The translations under genes and the position numbers were made by a program. Shown here piece by piece: positions 17,761 through 26,377 of a stretch of 64,000 nt of DNA. Location: positions 31,551-95,550 of the forward strand of contig JALNZU010000011.1 in assembly GCA_023229245.1 (NCBI GenBank), in the 5' to 3' direction. Below the pieces are notes generated by a model that ran no database searches, had not been told where the DNA came from, and saw nothing but the letters and a program-made list of their open reading frames with translations. This DNA comes from Bacteroidales bacterium (GTDB taxonomy: Bacteria > Bacteroidota > Bacteroidia > Bacteroidales > F082). Each line of letters opens with the position of its first letter. The first letter of the stretch is position 1.

Positions 17761-20147
17761 AACTAAAGGTTTCAAATATATATCTGATTGCTCTGCTGCA
17801 ACTTTTTACAGCTATACCCTTCAGTTCATCTGCTCATCCATCTGACGAGGTCTGGAAATATAATCCCTATGGTGGACTCTCGCCTATTGATAAAACAGAT
17901 ATACAAGGCTTAACAGATTTTTTAAACTTTATACCTCACGACAGCAGCTACTTAGATCAGGATAACCTCTATCAGGTGGCTGAGTTATACATGCTTGCCG
18001 GACAATACGAAATAGCAGAAGAATTACTGAAAGATCTTATTTACCGCACAAACGACCAGCACGATCTTTACTTCAACATACTGCTAAACATAGCTTTATG
18101 CAATGAATTGAATAATGCTGACCTTGCCATACAGTTTTGGAAGTCGCAACTGATAGCCTGGGAAGAAAGCAATGATCATGATCATTTTTTAATAGCAGCG
18201 TATCATCTTATTCGATTGTATAACGATACCCAATCACCCGTTAATGCGGACTTATACCTGAATCTCATTACACCGGAAAAGGTAGAAGTTTTAGCCTGGC
18301 CTGTCCAGGTACTGTTTGTCACCGAAATGCTTCGTACTGCTATTGAACTTGAAGACGAGCAAAAAACACTTTCCTACAGTAAACAGCTTCCAGCCCAACT
18401 ATCTGCTGAACAGCTTAGTTTATCCCACTGGGGCAGATTGTTTCAGATAATACTTACTCATACAACCCTCTTTCCGAAAGCAGATTTTCTTCTGATGGAT
18501 TCAATCTTTAAGCAGTCGTATCACCCATTGGAAATCATAGGATCAGCTCATTTTTTTGATGCGCTTGAATCAAATGCTCCTGCCCTATTCTTCGCTCTTA
18601 AAAGTTTAGAAGCTGATGCATGGAATCAACTCATACAATTCCATGCTCAGGCTGATGAAGCACTGCAAGTCCTTAGTCAGTATGAGAAAGAACAAAATGA
18701 ACTACATACTGCTCAACAACAACAGTACGACCTGCTTTCAACTTTGTTTTCCGGTCTGATACTGCTGTTGGCTTTAGGCTTATTAGTTTTGTTGTATACT
18801 AAACATCGTAAGAAAATATCCCGGATAAATATCGAGCTCTATACTCATGAACAGGCATTGAAGGAGTCAAAGCCTGTTCAGGCAATAAAAGCTGAAATGG
18901 TGGACGAGCGTATTAAAAGCAGGATATCGGCCCTTCAAATGGAGCTTCAGCAACGCGACGAGATGGATAAAGAGCTTAAAGCCGCTTTGGAAAAAGCCGA
19001 GAAAGCCAATTATCTGAAGAATGCGTTTTTATCCAATATGAGTCATGAAATCAGAACTCCTTTAAATGGAATTTTAGGCTTCTCTACTTTGTTGGAGAAT
19101 GAGTTAGCCTTATTGGAAAACAAGGATCTGTTTGAATATGCCAATATGATCATGCAAAGTGGTGAACGTTTGCTGCACTTGCTCAATAATATTATTGACA
19201 TCAGCAGCTTAGAAGCAAATCATAATGAGACACAGCTGCAAAAAGCTGATCTTCAGGCCATCCTCAATGAGCTGATTCCCGAATATCAAGTCAGGGCTAA
19301 AGAAAAGGATATTCGCATAGTAACGGATTTGTCAACAGCTCATGCATTGATCGATGAATCCAGCTTCAAGCGTATGTTAGTCGAACTGCTGGATAATGCA
19401 TTGAAATATACAGATAAAGGCTATATCAAAATCATGCTCACCAAAGATAAGTCTGAGGCACTTATCAGTATTAAAGATACCGGCATTGGCATAGATCAGG
19501 CTTATATGCCTTATTTGTTTGATCCTTTCCGACAAGAGAGCCTCGGGTACTCCCGTCAATATCAAGGGGCTGGACTTGGATTACCGCTTGCCAAAAGGAT
19601 GATAGAAAATATGGAAGGCAGAATTGATATTTTTTCAGAGAAGGCCAAAGGTACCGAAGTAAAGATATGGCTTAAAGGATTGGAAGCTGAACCCAAGCAG
19701 GTGAGTGCGTCTCAAGAAGTTAAACAATCACCGGCAAGCGAAAATATATTGAATGGCAAATACATACTGATTATTGAAGATGATGCAGCCAGTTCGAAGA
19801 TGTTGGATAAGATGTTGGGTAGGCATGCCGACGTGATTTTAGCTTCCAATGGTGATCAGGCAGTAGATGAGATCAGTAAATCGGTTGAGCAGAATAAACT
19901 ATTCGACCTCATACTGTTCGATATCAACTTGCCCGCACCCTGGGATGGGATCAAGTTGTTGCACTATGTAAAGTCAAATTTCAAAGCCTATCAATATGTG
20001 CCTGCTGTTGCTCAGACAGCTTATGCAATGATAGGTGATGAAGAAGAGTTTCTCAATGCCGGCTTCACATCGTATATCTCAAAACCTATACAACAAAAAG
20101 AACTATTTAATGTGCTACGCTCCATTTTTCTGGAAAAGCCAATTTAA
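17757..20147 (+). CDS. Hybrid sensor histidine kinase with TPR-like sensor and C-terminal receiver
   Basis: A 796-residue membrane kinase. It has a signal peptide/first helix (MKLKVSNIYLIALLQLFTAI), a periplasmic helical region with TPR-like hairpins (about 60-310), one transmembrane helix near residue 340 and a coiled coil. HisKA follows with NMSHEIRTPLNG (phospho-His near residue 430), then HATPase (DNALKY, DTGIGID, GAGLGL) and a receiver (LIIEDD, FDINLP, SKPI). It should sense a periplasmic cue and phosphorylate its own receiver, then a partner such as the receiver protein at 20255. An upstream ATG at 17721 lies inside the methyltransferase and would spoil the signal peptide, so I use the ATGA overlap at 17757. 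Co-transcription with polysaccharide genes suggests control of, or response to, envelope glycan status. Confidence 0.88.
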   Translation: MKLKVSNIYLIALLQLFTAIPFSSSAHPSDEVWKYNPYGGLSPIDKTDIQGLTDFLNFIPHDSSYLDQDNLYQVAELYMLAGQYEIAEELLKDLIYRTNDQHDLYFNILLNIALCNELNNADLAIQFWKSQLIAWEESNDHDHFLIAAYHLIRLYNDTQSPVNADLYLNLITPEKVEVLAWPVQVLFVTEMLRTAIELEDEQKTLSYSKQLPAQLSAEQLSLSHWGRLFQIILTHTTLFPKADFLLMDSIFKQSYHPLEIIGSAHFFDALESNAPALFFALKSLEADAWNQLIQFHAQADEALQVLSQYEKEQNELHTAQQQQYDLLSTLFSGLILLLALGLLVLLYTKHRKKISRINIELYTHEQALKESKPVQAIKAEMVDERIKSRISALQMELQQRDEMDKELKAALEKAEKANYLKNAFLSNMSHEIRTPLNGILGFSTLLENELALLENKDLFEYANMIMQSGERLLHLLNNIIDISSLEANHNETQLQKADLQAILNELIPEYQVRAKEKDIRIVTDLSTAHALIDESSFKRMLVELLDNALKYTDKGYIKIMLTKDKSEALISIKDTGIGIDQAYMPYLFDPFRQESLGYSRQYQGAGLGLPLAKRMIENMEGRIDIFSEKAKGTEVKIWLKGLEAEPKQVSASQEVKQSPASENILNGKYILIIEDDAASSKMLDKMLGRHADVILASNGDQAVDEISKSVEQNKLFDLILFDINLPAPWDGIKLLHYVKSNFKAYQYVPAVAQTAYAMIGDEEEFLNAGFTSYISKPIQQKELFNVLRSIFLEKPI

Positions 20148-20184
20148 ATACCGTTAATCAATGCTAAAAAGCTATTTAGTTTTT

Positions 20185-20192
20185 TATTTTTG
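20185..20192 (+). promoter_or_regulatory. Candidate -7 box upstream of response regulator
   Basis: TATTTTTG matches TAnnTTTG about 60 nt before the start at 20255. No convincing -33 TTG is seen at the right distance. Confidence 0.3.
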
Positions 20193-20254
20193 TGCATCCT
20201 TACCAGGATTATCTCGAACCTTATGTAGAGAGAACTGTTTAGTTAAAGATAAAT

Positions 20255-20647
20255 ATGGAAGAAAACATAAAAGACCTGCATGTCCTGATAGTTGAAGATA
20301 ATATACTGAATCAGAAATTTGCAGCAGCAGTTGTCAAGAAAATGGGCTATAAAGCAGATATAGTTGCCAATGGTTTATTAGGCCTTGAGGCATATAAAAC
20401 CAAAAAATACGATTTAATCCTGATGGATATACAAATGCCTGTAATGAATGGCATTGAAGCCACAAAAGCTATCCGGCGCATTGAGTTGGAGGAAGGTAAA
20501 GACGAGCATATTCCTATCATAGCTGTCACTGCTTTTGCTATGGAGCAAGACAGAAAAAACTGTATGGAAGCCGGCATGGATGCCTTTCTGGCCAAGCCGT
20601 ACAAACCCTTCGAGCTACAACAAACTATTGAAAAAATATTTACATAG
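20255..20647 (+). CDS. Single-domain response regulator (CheY-like receiver)
   Basis: A 130-residue receiver with no output domain. All phosphorylation landmarks are present: acidic pair VEDN, phospho-acceptor Asp in LILMDIQMPVMNG, the Thr/Ser switch in AVTAFAM and the Lys of AKPYKP. It resembles the C-terminal receivers of hybrid kinases, so it may take phosphate from the hybrid kinase 107 nt upstream or act as a phosphorelay intermediate or protein-protein switch. It has its own -7-like box and converges on peptidase E. Target unknown. Confidence 0.88.
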   Translation: MEENIKDLHVLIVEDNILNQKFAAAVVKKMGYKADIVANGLLGLEAYKTKKYDLILMDIQMPVMNGIEATKAIRRIELEEGKDEHIPIIAVTAFAMEQDRKNCMEAGMDAFLAKPYKPFELQQTIEKIFT

Positions 20648-20667
20648 TCTCTCTGCTACCCAAGCCA

Positions 20668-21399
20668 TTATTTCAGCAGGAAACTCATATCAGTACCAAC
20701 TTCATATTCCGATGGTTCTTTGCCGAAATTGAATACTCTGAGGCTTCTATGTCCTTTCAGAATCAGTTTTCCGTCCTCCATCTCAAGCAGGCTGGCTTCT
20801 CTCAGCCCGGCCACAGTTATATCCCTGTTCAACGCAAGAAACTCTTCTATACGTTGTTGACGGGTCTCACCGCCATGTCCTTCAGGATTGGCATCTAAAT
20901 AGTGAGGGTTGATCTGGAAGGGGATCAAATTGAGGCAGTCGAAACTTGCTGGTTCAATAATAGGCATATCATTGGTGGTGCGAAGGGTGGGACAAGCCAC
21001 GTTGGCACCAGCACTCCAACCTATATAAGGAGTACCCTCCGATACTTTTTGACGGATCAATGACATGATAGCTGTTTCATGCATCATGGATACTAAATGA
21101 AAGGTATTACCTCCACCTACTACTATACATTCGGCTTGTTGTATAGCTTGCTTAGGATCAGATGCCTGATGGACAGATACCAACTCGAAGCCTAATGTAC
21201 GGAATACGCCCGACACCCGTTCTTCATATATATCATAGGATTTTGTCAGACTGACAGCAGAGAGATTAACACCGGCATAGGGTATAAAAACCACTTTCCT
21301 GATTCCGTGTTTCAATAAAAAATCCTGAATAAAGCCCTGTGGCCATCCTAAATAGGCTTCACCTGCATTGGTGGAATTACTGATCAATAATAACTTCAT
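20668..21399 (-). CDS. pepE: Peptidase E (alpha-aspartyl dipeptidase)
   Basis: A 243-residue S51 family serine peptidase that cleaves Asp-Xaa dipeptides in the cytoplasm. The start MKLLLISNSTNAGEAYLGW matches PepE. The nucleophile elbow is YIGWSAGANVACPT (catalytic Ser), and PFQINPHYLDANPEGHGGET carries the family's conserved His-containing segment. Length agrees with enteric PepE plus a short C-terminal extension. The next minus-strand gene upstream ends 12 nt before its start, so both may share a transcript. It converges on the response regulator with a gap of 20 nt. Confidence 0.92.
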   Translation of the reverse strand: MKLLLISNSTNAGEAYLGWPQGFIQDFLLKHGIRKVVFIPYAGVNLSAVSLTKSYDIYEERVSGVFRTLGFELVSVHQASDPKQAIQQAECIVVGGGNTFHLVSMMHETAIMSLIRQKVSEGTPYIGWSAGANVACPTLRTTNDMPIIEPASFDCLNLIPFQINPHYLDANPEGHGGETRQQRIEEFLALNRDITVAGLREASLLEMEDGKLILKGHRSLRVFNFGKEPSEYEVGTDMSFLLK

Positions 21400-21410
21400 A
21401 ATAAAAATAT

Positions 21411-23969
21411 TTATAAACGGTTTTCTTTCTTAATACTTTTTGCTGCCCGTAGATAGCTTTGTTGCAGATAGTGCAAGCGACGATCGTTTGCTGTGATCCT
21501 TATAATCTGTTCATACGAGTTGAGAGCTCCTGCATTCCAATGTGCGATAGCCAATATGATGCCTGATCGTTGCTGCAAATCCTTACTTTGTTCCCTGTTA
21601 AAATCCTGAGTGAGTAAAATCGTAAAGAGCAAAGCAATAGATTCGGCATTCATCCTATCCACAAAATATTCTATCGCATCCAAGCTAAGCTTTGCATTGT
21701 TTTGCTGATGTAAAAAATCAAACAGATCAATATGCTTCACTCCAAACCTATCTAATTGATATGACTCAATAGATTGATCCATCGAGAGGTATAAAGGAAT
21801 TGCCTGCTTGACACCTTTAGTATAAACGGTTTCGATTATATGCCTATAATCAGCCTGATATTTAAAATAAGGCTGATAAAAAGCGTATACCTGCTGGGCT
21901 TCGTCTATATTAAGGCGGCACCCTTGATTGTTTACTCCTATTTCAATGATCTCCTGAAGTATAGGCTCTAAATGATCCGAGTTTTTCAGATATATTTCTT
22001 TACGTAGCTTTTCCATCAACTCATCTATCCTAAATCTATTGTTCAGGCAAATCCGGTCGATCAACCGGTTGTCTAACTCCTTCATTGCATGAGCGATATC
22101 GCTATCAGATTCTAAATGATATTGGCTACGGGTTTCCAATACCGATTCGTATAGTTGCATGGCAGCATCTATCTCATTGGCCCAGGCTTTGAGTTGAGCT
22201 TCTTTAAGCTGTCCGACGATCAGTGTCTTAGCTTGCAAGGCGGCAGCCGACATAGAAGCGGGATTGCTATATATCTGCTCTGTTGTACTTGCAGCATTCA
22301 TTGGATACTTTACCATCAGCTGTTCGAGTTTTGAACGCAGATGTATAGCCTCAGATGAGTTTCGAAGAAAATCAATATGCTCTTGCCTGTACTCTTCGGC
22401 TCGTTGTAGATGTTGAAGCGCATCCGCATAGCTCTCTGTTCGTATAAGGTCTTCTACTGTTCGTATCTGCTCAGTAAAAATGGCTCTATGGGCTGCAAAC
22501 AAGCTTTGGTTGATCTTCTCATTATGCCTGATATTAAAAAAATTAGCTGCTGCTGTCAGCGCATCTTCTAATACACTGATTGCCTGAGGATACATCTTTT
22601 GGTCAATGAGTTCATTAGCTTTTTTCAAATAGTTTTCAATGAGATTTTCCGACTGATCTGGCAATTGAGCTATATGTTGCTCGTTGAGTTTCTCTTTTAC
22701 AAACGCATTCGATTTGTCTCTGTATGTATTTGCCAATTGATTATTTCCTACTTCTACGGCTTTGGCTGCAATCTGCAGGTGAGACTGTAATATACCCAAT
22801 TTGGCTGCATCTATCCTTTCGTTTAGGGTTGTACTATCGTTCACAAAATCATAATGGCGGTTCATCAGCCGTGCATCCTCATAAAAACGTAGTGCTGTTG
22901 CTAAGTCTTGCTTTTCATAATAGGTGTCGGCAAAGTGTACTAAGCCTCCCAAAAGCAGTGCTGCCGCCATCTGAGGATCAGATTTAGGGCTTAGTTTTTC
23001 AAGGATATAGGCAAATATCTCATCGGATTGTATGCGCAACACCTGTGTGAGGAAGTCATGGTTACGAAAATCTTGCCGGATAATCTGCTGCTGCTCATGC
23101 TGTATGGTTTCAATATAGTGATGTACTAAATCGGTAGTGAGTTGAGCATCGGCATATCTACGTCCAAGCGAAGCAATCAAAAGGGTTTCATAACGGGTCG
23201 CTAAGCGTTCAGCAGCTTTCAGCTTAGTCTCTAAACTATTTGATGGCTCAGAAAATTGCATCCCGCGTATAGAGTTTAAAATCCGATTTCCTAACTTTAA
23301 GCCTTTACGAAGCTTGTCCCAAAACACAAATAGCGTTTTTGTATCATTCGCTATCTTCTCTTCCTGCTTTTCGGCCATAAGAAAAAGCGTATCCAAATAA
23401 TTCGCAGCAGCCCAATAAGTATTGATGAAATGCAGATGAGCCTCAAACTGTTCGCGTGCCTTAGCAGTAAAACCACTGAAGTCAAATTCAAGTCTGGCTT
23501 CTTTTACCGGAAAAGCTCTAGTATTCACTGTTCCCAAAAAATAGTCATCAGTCAGGCTGTCGGCTTGGGCTTCAAACTTGCGTTCTTCAGTAGTACCAAA
23601 CATCGAATGAAGATAGATACGACCTTTGAAAAAATCGGGCTGCAAGACCCCAGCCATATCAAAGTTTCTATAAGTTGTGTTTCCAGTGATCGTCTGGTTG
23701 TGAATATTCAGATGTATCTCTGCCAATGAGGATTCGGACTGTTTCAATAAAGTCTTGAACTGAATAGTGTTACGCAAACTTGCCACCAGATCACCATCAC
23801 CTGAGACAGGGCTTAAGCTGTGTAGTATGAACTGAGTAGGTGTGGAACCGTTATTTGCAGAAACCTGCATCTCAATAGGTATAGTCACCGTTTGCCATTC
23901 CTGAGAAAAGGTATTGGAAATAAAAAAACTAAGAAATATACTGATCAGCAAATGATTAACACCCCGCAT
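21411..23969 (-). CDS. Secreted helical-repeat protein of unknown function
   Basis: I do not recognise this 852-residue protein. Starting at 23969 it opens with a signal peptide (MRGVNHLLISIFLSFFISNT, probable cut after FSQ), then a beta-rich N-terminal domain of about 180 residues. Some 600 residues of alpha-helical TPR-like hairpins follow (for example LATALRFYEDARLMNRHYDF, DALQHLQRAEEYRQEH, AMQLYESVLETRSQYH). The open frame continues to 24122, but that extension is not signal-like, and a -7 box at 23989-23996 lies within it, so the ATG at 23969 is preferred. Likely periplasmic or outer-membrane-associated, perhaps a scaffold; no enzymatic motif is visible. It precedes pepE by 12 nt. Confidence 0.75.
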   Translation of the reverse strand: MRGVNHLLISIFLSFFISNTFSQEWQTVTIPIEMQVSANNGSTPTQFILHSLSPVSGDGDLVASLRNTIQFKTLLKQSESSLAEIHLNIHNQTITGNTTYRNFDMAGVLQPDFFKGRIYLHSMFGTTEERKFEAQADSLTDDYFLGTVNTRAFPVKEARLEFDFSGFTAKAREQFEAHLHFINTYWAAANYLDTLFLMAEKQEEKIANDTKTLFVFWDKLRKGLKLGNRILNSIRGMQFSEPSNSLETKLKAAERLATRYETLLIASLGRRYADAQLTTDLVHHYIETIQHEQQQIIRQDFRNHDFLTQVLRIQSDEIFAYILEKLSPKSDPQMAAALLLGGLVHFADTYYEKQDLATALRFYEDARLMNRHYDFVNDSTTLNERIDAAKLGILQSHLQIAAKAVEVGNNQLANTYRDKSNAFVKEKLNEQHIAQLPDQSENLIENYLKKANELIDQKMYPQAISVLEDALTAAANFFNIRHNEKINQSLFAAHRAIFTEQIRTVEDLIRTESYADALQHLQRAEEYRQEHIDFLRNSSEAIHLRSKLEQLMVKYPMNAASTTEQIYSNPASMSAAALQAKTLIVGQLKEAQLKAWANEIDAAMQLYESVLETRSQYHLESDSDIAHAMKELDNRLIDRICLNNRFRIDELMEKLRKEIYLKNSDHLEPILQEIIEIGVNNQGCRLNIDEAQQVYAFYQPYFKYQADYRHIIETVYTKGVKQAIPLYLSMDQSIESYQLDRFGVKHIDLFDFLHQQNNAKLSLDAIEYFVDRMNAESIALLFTILLTQDFNREQSKDLQQRSGIILAIAHWNAGALNSYEQIIRITANDRRLHYLQQSYLRAAKSIKKENRL

Positions 23970-23988
23970 ACATAATCCTGCAAAATCA

Positions 23989-23996
23989 CAAAAATA
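23989..23996 (-). promoter_or_regulatory. Candidate -7 box for the 852-residue secreted protein
   Basis: On the minus strand this reads TATTTTTG (TAnnTTTG), 20 nt before the ATG at 23969. It supports that start over the longer frame. No clear -33 element. Confidence 0.35.
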
Positions 23997-24241
23997 GCCA
24001 AAAGACTTTGGATAATCATCAGTAAGTCTGGCCTGACCACAAACAAAATTGAAAATTTGATTATGAACACATTTTATAGTATCTTTCATGCTTGCATGCG
24101 ATACTAAAAAAGATATTAACAATAGATGTAAACTTTTTAATGCATGGAACAGCTAATAAAAAATGATTAAATAAGTGGGTGCTATATGGATTTCATAGAT
24201 TGGAATAGCCTTAATCACAGAAAAGCATAAATTGCGAACAG

Positions 24242-25639
24242 ATGAAGAAAATCAATATCAGAGGTAGCGAATTAAAACGCTTAGGGTTCAGCAATGCTGA
24301 ATCTATCAGGGTTGCAATTCAATTGGCTCAAAAAAATTTCAAGAGGAGCGATAAAGTTGAAATGCTTCAAACACTAAAATCTATTTTAACTCAGCCGGAT
24401 CACTTCATACATGATCCTGTCTGGCATGAGTTGGCTAAGTTAATGGCAAGCAAGCCAGATATGCAAAAGGCCACAACTCGTCCTGTAAAGACAAGTGAAG
24501 GTTTTACAATTTATGGTGCTGAGCAGATTGATCCGGAAGCCATCCGTCAAATGGAGCTTGCTATGAAACTGCCTATCTCCATCAAAGGAGCTTTAATGCC
24601 GGATGCTCACTTAGGCTATGGACTTCCAATTGGTGGAGTATTAGCGACTTATAATGCGGTGATCCCTTATGGGGTAGGTATGGACATAGGATGTAGGATG
24701 TGTTTGTCGGTCTTTGAATCATCCCCGCAAAAAGTAATTAAAGATAGTGAGCAAATCAAAAAGATCCTTATGAGTGAGACACGTTTTGGCTTTGCCACGT
24801 TCAGCGATGTGCAAGAACATGAGATAACGGGCAGAAAAGAGTTTAGTGAGATACCTTTTTTGAAGACACTGCATAAAAAATTTGTGGCACAATTAGGCAC
24901 ATCGGGCCATGGAAATCATTTCGTAGATGTGGGCTATGTGGATATACCTGAATATTCAGAGTTGATAGGTATAGAGCCCGGGAAATATTTTGCTGTGTTA
25001 AGTCATTCAGGCTCACGCAATTTTGGTGCTGAAGTATGTAAGCATTATACCCGTGTTGCCCAGCAGCAGCTTGGGTTAAAAGGCGAAGCCGGACGCCTGG
25101 CATGGTTGGAGTTAGATACCGAAGCAGGTCAGGAATACTGGGCTGCCATGAATTTAGCCGGAGATTATTCCCACGCTAATCATCGTATCATCCACAGCAG
25201 ATTAGCAAAAGCCTTCGGAGAGGAGCCGATACGAATATTGGAAAACCACCACAACTTTGCATGGAAAGAGACGCTGGAAACAGGTGAAGAGATCATCATA
25301 CACCGCAAAGGCGCTACTCCAGCTGATATAGGCGATGTAGGTATCATACCCGGAACAATGGCATCACCTGCATTTATAGTAACCGGCAAAGGAAATGAAG
25401 AAGCACTGAAATCGGCAGCACATGGGGCCGGAAGATTAGTATCACGCAACCAGGCAAAAAAAACCTTTAGCGAAAAAGAAATGAAAAAATATCTTGTAGA
25501 GCAAGGCGTAGAGCTGCTTGGAGGTGGTTTGGACGAATCCCCTTTCGCATATAAGGACATACACCAAGTAATGGAATATCAAAAAGAATTGGTAGAAATC
25601 AATGGAATGTTCTATCCGAAGATAGTCCGTATGGCCTGA
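24242..25639 (+). CDS. rtcB: RtcB family RNA ligase
   Basis: A 465-residue RtcB, the Mn2+/GTP-dependent ligase that joins RNA 2',3'-cyclic phosphate (or 3'-phosphate) ends to 5'-OH ends. Metal and nucleotide motifs are complete: MPDAHLGYGLPIGGV, GVGMDIGCRM, GTSGHGNHFVDVG, LSHSGSRNFG, ENHHNFAW and SAAHGAGRLVSR, whose His corresponds to the GMP-accepting residue of the family. The C-terminal LGGGLDESPFAYKDI is also typical. The first 100 residues are an added helical N-terminus compared with E. coli RtcB. It stands alone, with no archease, RtcA or RtcR gene nearby in the window. A role in RNA repair or tRNA healing is inferred from the family. Confidence 0.93.
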   Translation: MKKINIRGSELKRLGFSNAESIRVAIQLAQKNFKRSDKVEMLQTLKSILTQPDHFIHDPVWHELAKLMASKPDMQKATTRPVKTSEGFTIYGAEQIDPEAIRQMELAMKLPISIKGALMPDAHLGYGLPIGGVLATYNAVIPYGVGMDIGCRMCLSVFESSPQKVIKDSEQIKKILMSETRFGFATFSDVQEHEITGRKEFSEIPFLKTLHKKFVAQLGTSGHGNHFVDVGYVDIPEYSELIGIEPGKYFAVLSHSGSRNFGAEVCKHYTRVAQQQLGLKGEAGRLAWLELDTEAGQEYWAAMNLAGDYSHANHRIIHSRLAKAFGEEPIRILENHHNFAWKETLETGEEIIIHRKGATPADIGDVGIIPGTMASPAFIVTGKGNEEALKSAAHGAGRLVSRNQAKKTFSEKEMKKYLVEQGVELLGGGLDESPFAYKDIHQVMEYQKELVEINGMFYPKIVRMA

Positions 25640-25776
25640 ACGAAGATAAGGTTGACAAATCTACTACCACAACCAATCTGTTAGTTTTTCACTTGTATCA
25701 TACACTGACACACACTCTTAGCTACGCTCAGCAGATCACGGTTTTTACATGAAACGAAATACTTATAAGAGCTTGT

Positions 25777-25784
25777 TATCTTTG
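25777..25784 (+). promoter_or_regulatory. Candidate -7 box for prolyl-tRNA editing gene
   Basis: TATCTTTG (TAnnTTTG) about 20 nt before the ATG at 25805. No TTG at 17-23 nt upstream, so only the -7 half is supported. Confidence 0.4.
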
Positions 25785-25804
25785 CAGCTAAAAAAATTCT
25801 TTGT

Positions 25805-26314
25805 ATGACGAATCCAAGGCATGAAGAAGTATTCGATGTGCTCAAGCGTTTAGAAATACCGTATGAGGTGCTCTATCATCCCCCTACTCCTACTATAGAA
25901 GAGGCTTTGCTGTATTGGAAAGACTTAGAAGCAGTGCATTGCAAGAATTTATTTTTTCGCAATCATAAAGGTAACCGTCATTATCTAGTGATTTTTCATT
26001 GTATGCAGCAATTAAACATACGTGATTTAGAGCAACGACTTAAACAAGGTAAGCTTAGTTTTGCCTCTCCCGAAAGGATGCAGCGTTATCTACATCTTGA
26101 ACCAGGAAGCGTATCACCTTTCGGCCTGATCCATGATCACAGCAGGCATGTGTATTTATTTATAGATGAGAATCTGTTGAAAGCTAAAAAGCTAAGTTTT
26201 CATCCCAACGACAACACTGCCAGTTTGAGTATAGCCACAAAAGATTTTATCCGTTTTTTGGATGCGATGGGTAATGGATATACTTTTCTATCGCTTTACG
26301 AGGATGAAGTCTAA
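25805..26314 (+). CDS. ProX/YbaK-type aminoacyl-tRNA editing hydrolase
   Basis: A 169-residue YbaK/ProRS-associated domain protein close to bacterial ProX (PrdX), which removes alanine wrongly attached to tRNA-Pro. The N-terminal helix plus HPPTPTIEEAL, the stretch CKNLFFRNHKGNRHYLVIFH and the loop EPGSVSPFGLIHD, with its conserved G-x-V-S-P-F-G-L, are characteristic. It is free-standing and acts in trans on charged tRNA in the cytoplasm. Monocistronic, with its own -7 box; it converges on the AsmA-like gene. Confidence 0.88.
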   Translation: MTNPRHEEVFDVLKRLEIPYEVLYHPPTPTIEEALLYWKDLEAVHCKNLFFRNHKGNRHYLVIFHCMQQLNIRDLEQRLKQGKLSFASPERMQRYLHLEPGSVSPFGLIHDHSRHVYLFIDENLLKAKKLSFHPNDNTASLSIATKDFIRFLDAMGNGYTFLSLYEDEV

Positions 26315-26377
26315 TAGACCTTAAACAGTATTATCTTGTTTATTAAAGACCTACTACGGGTTTTAGTTCAATATAAT

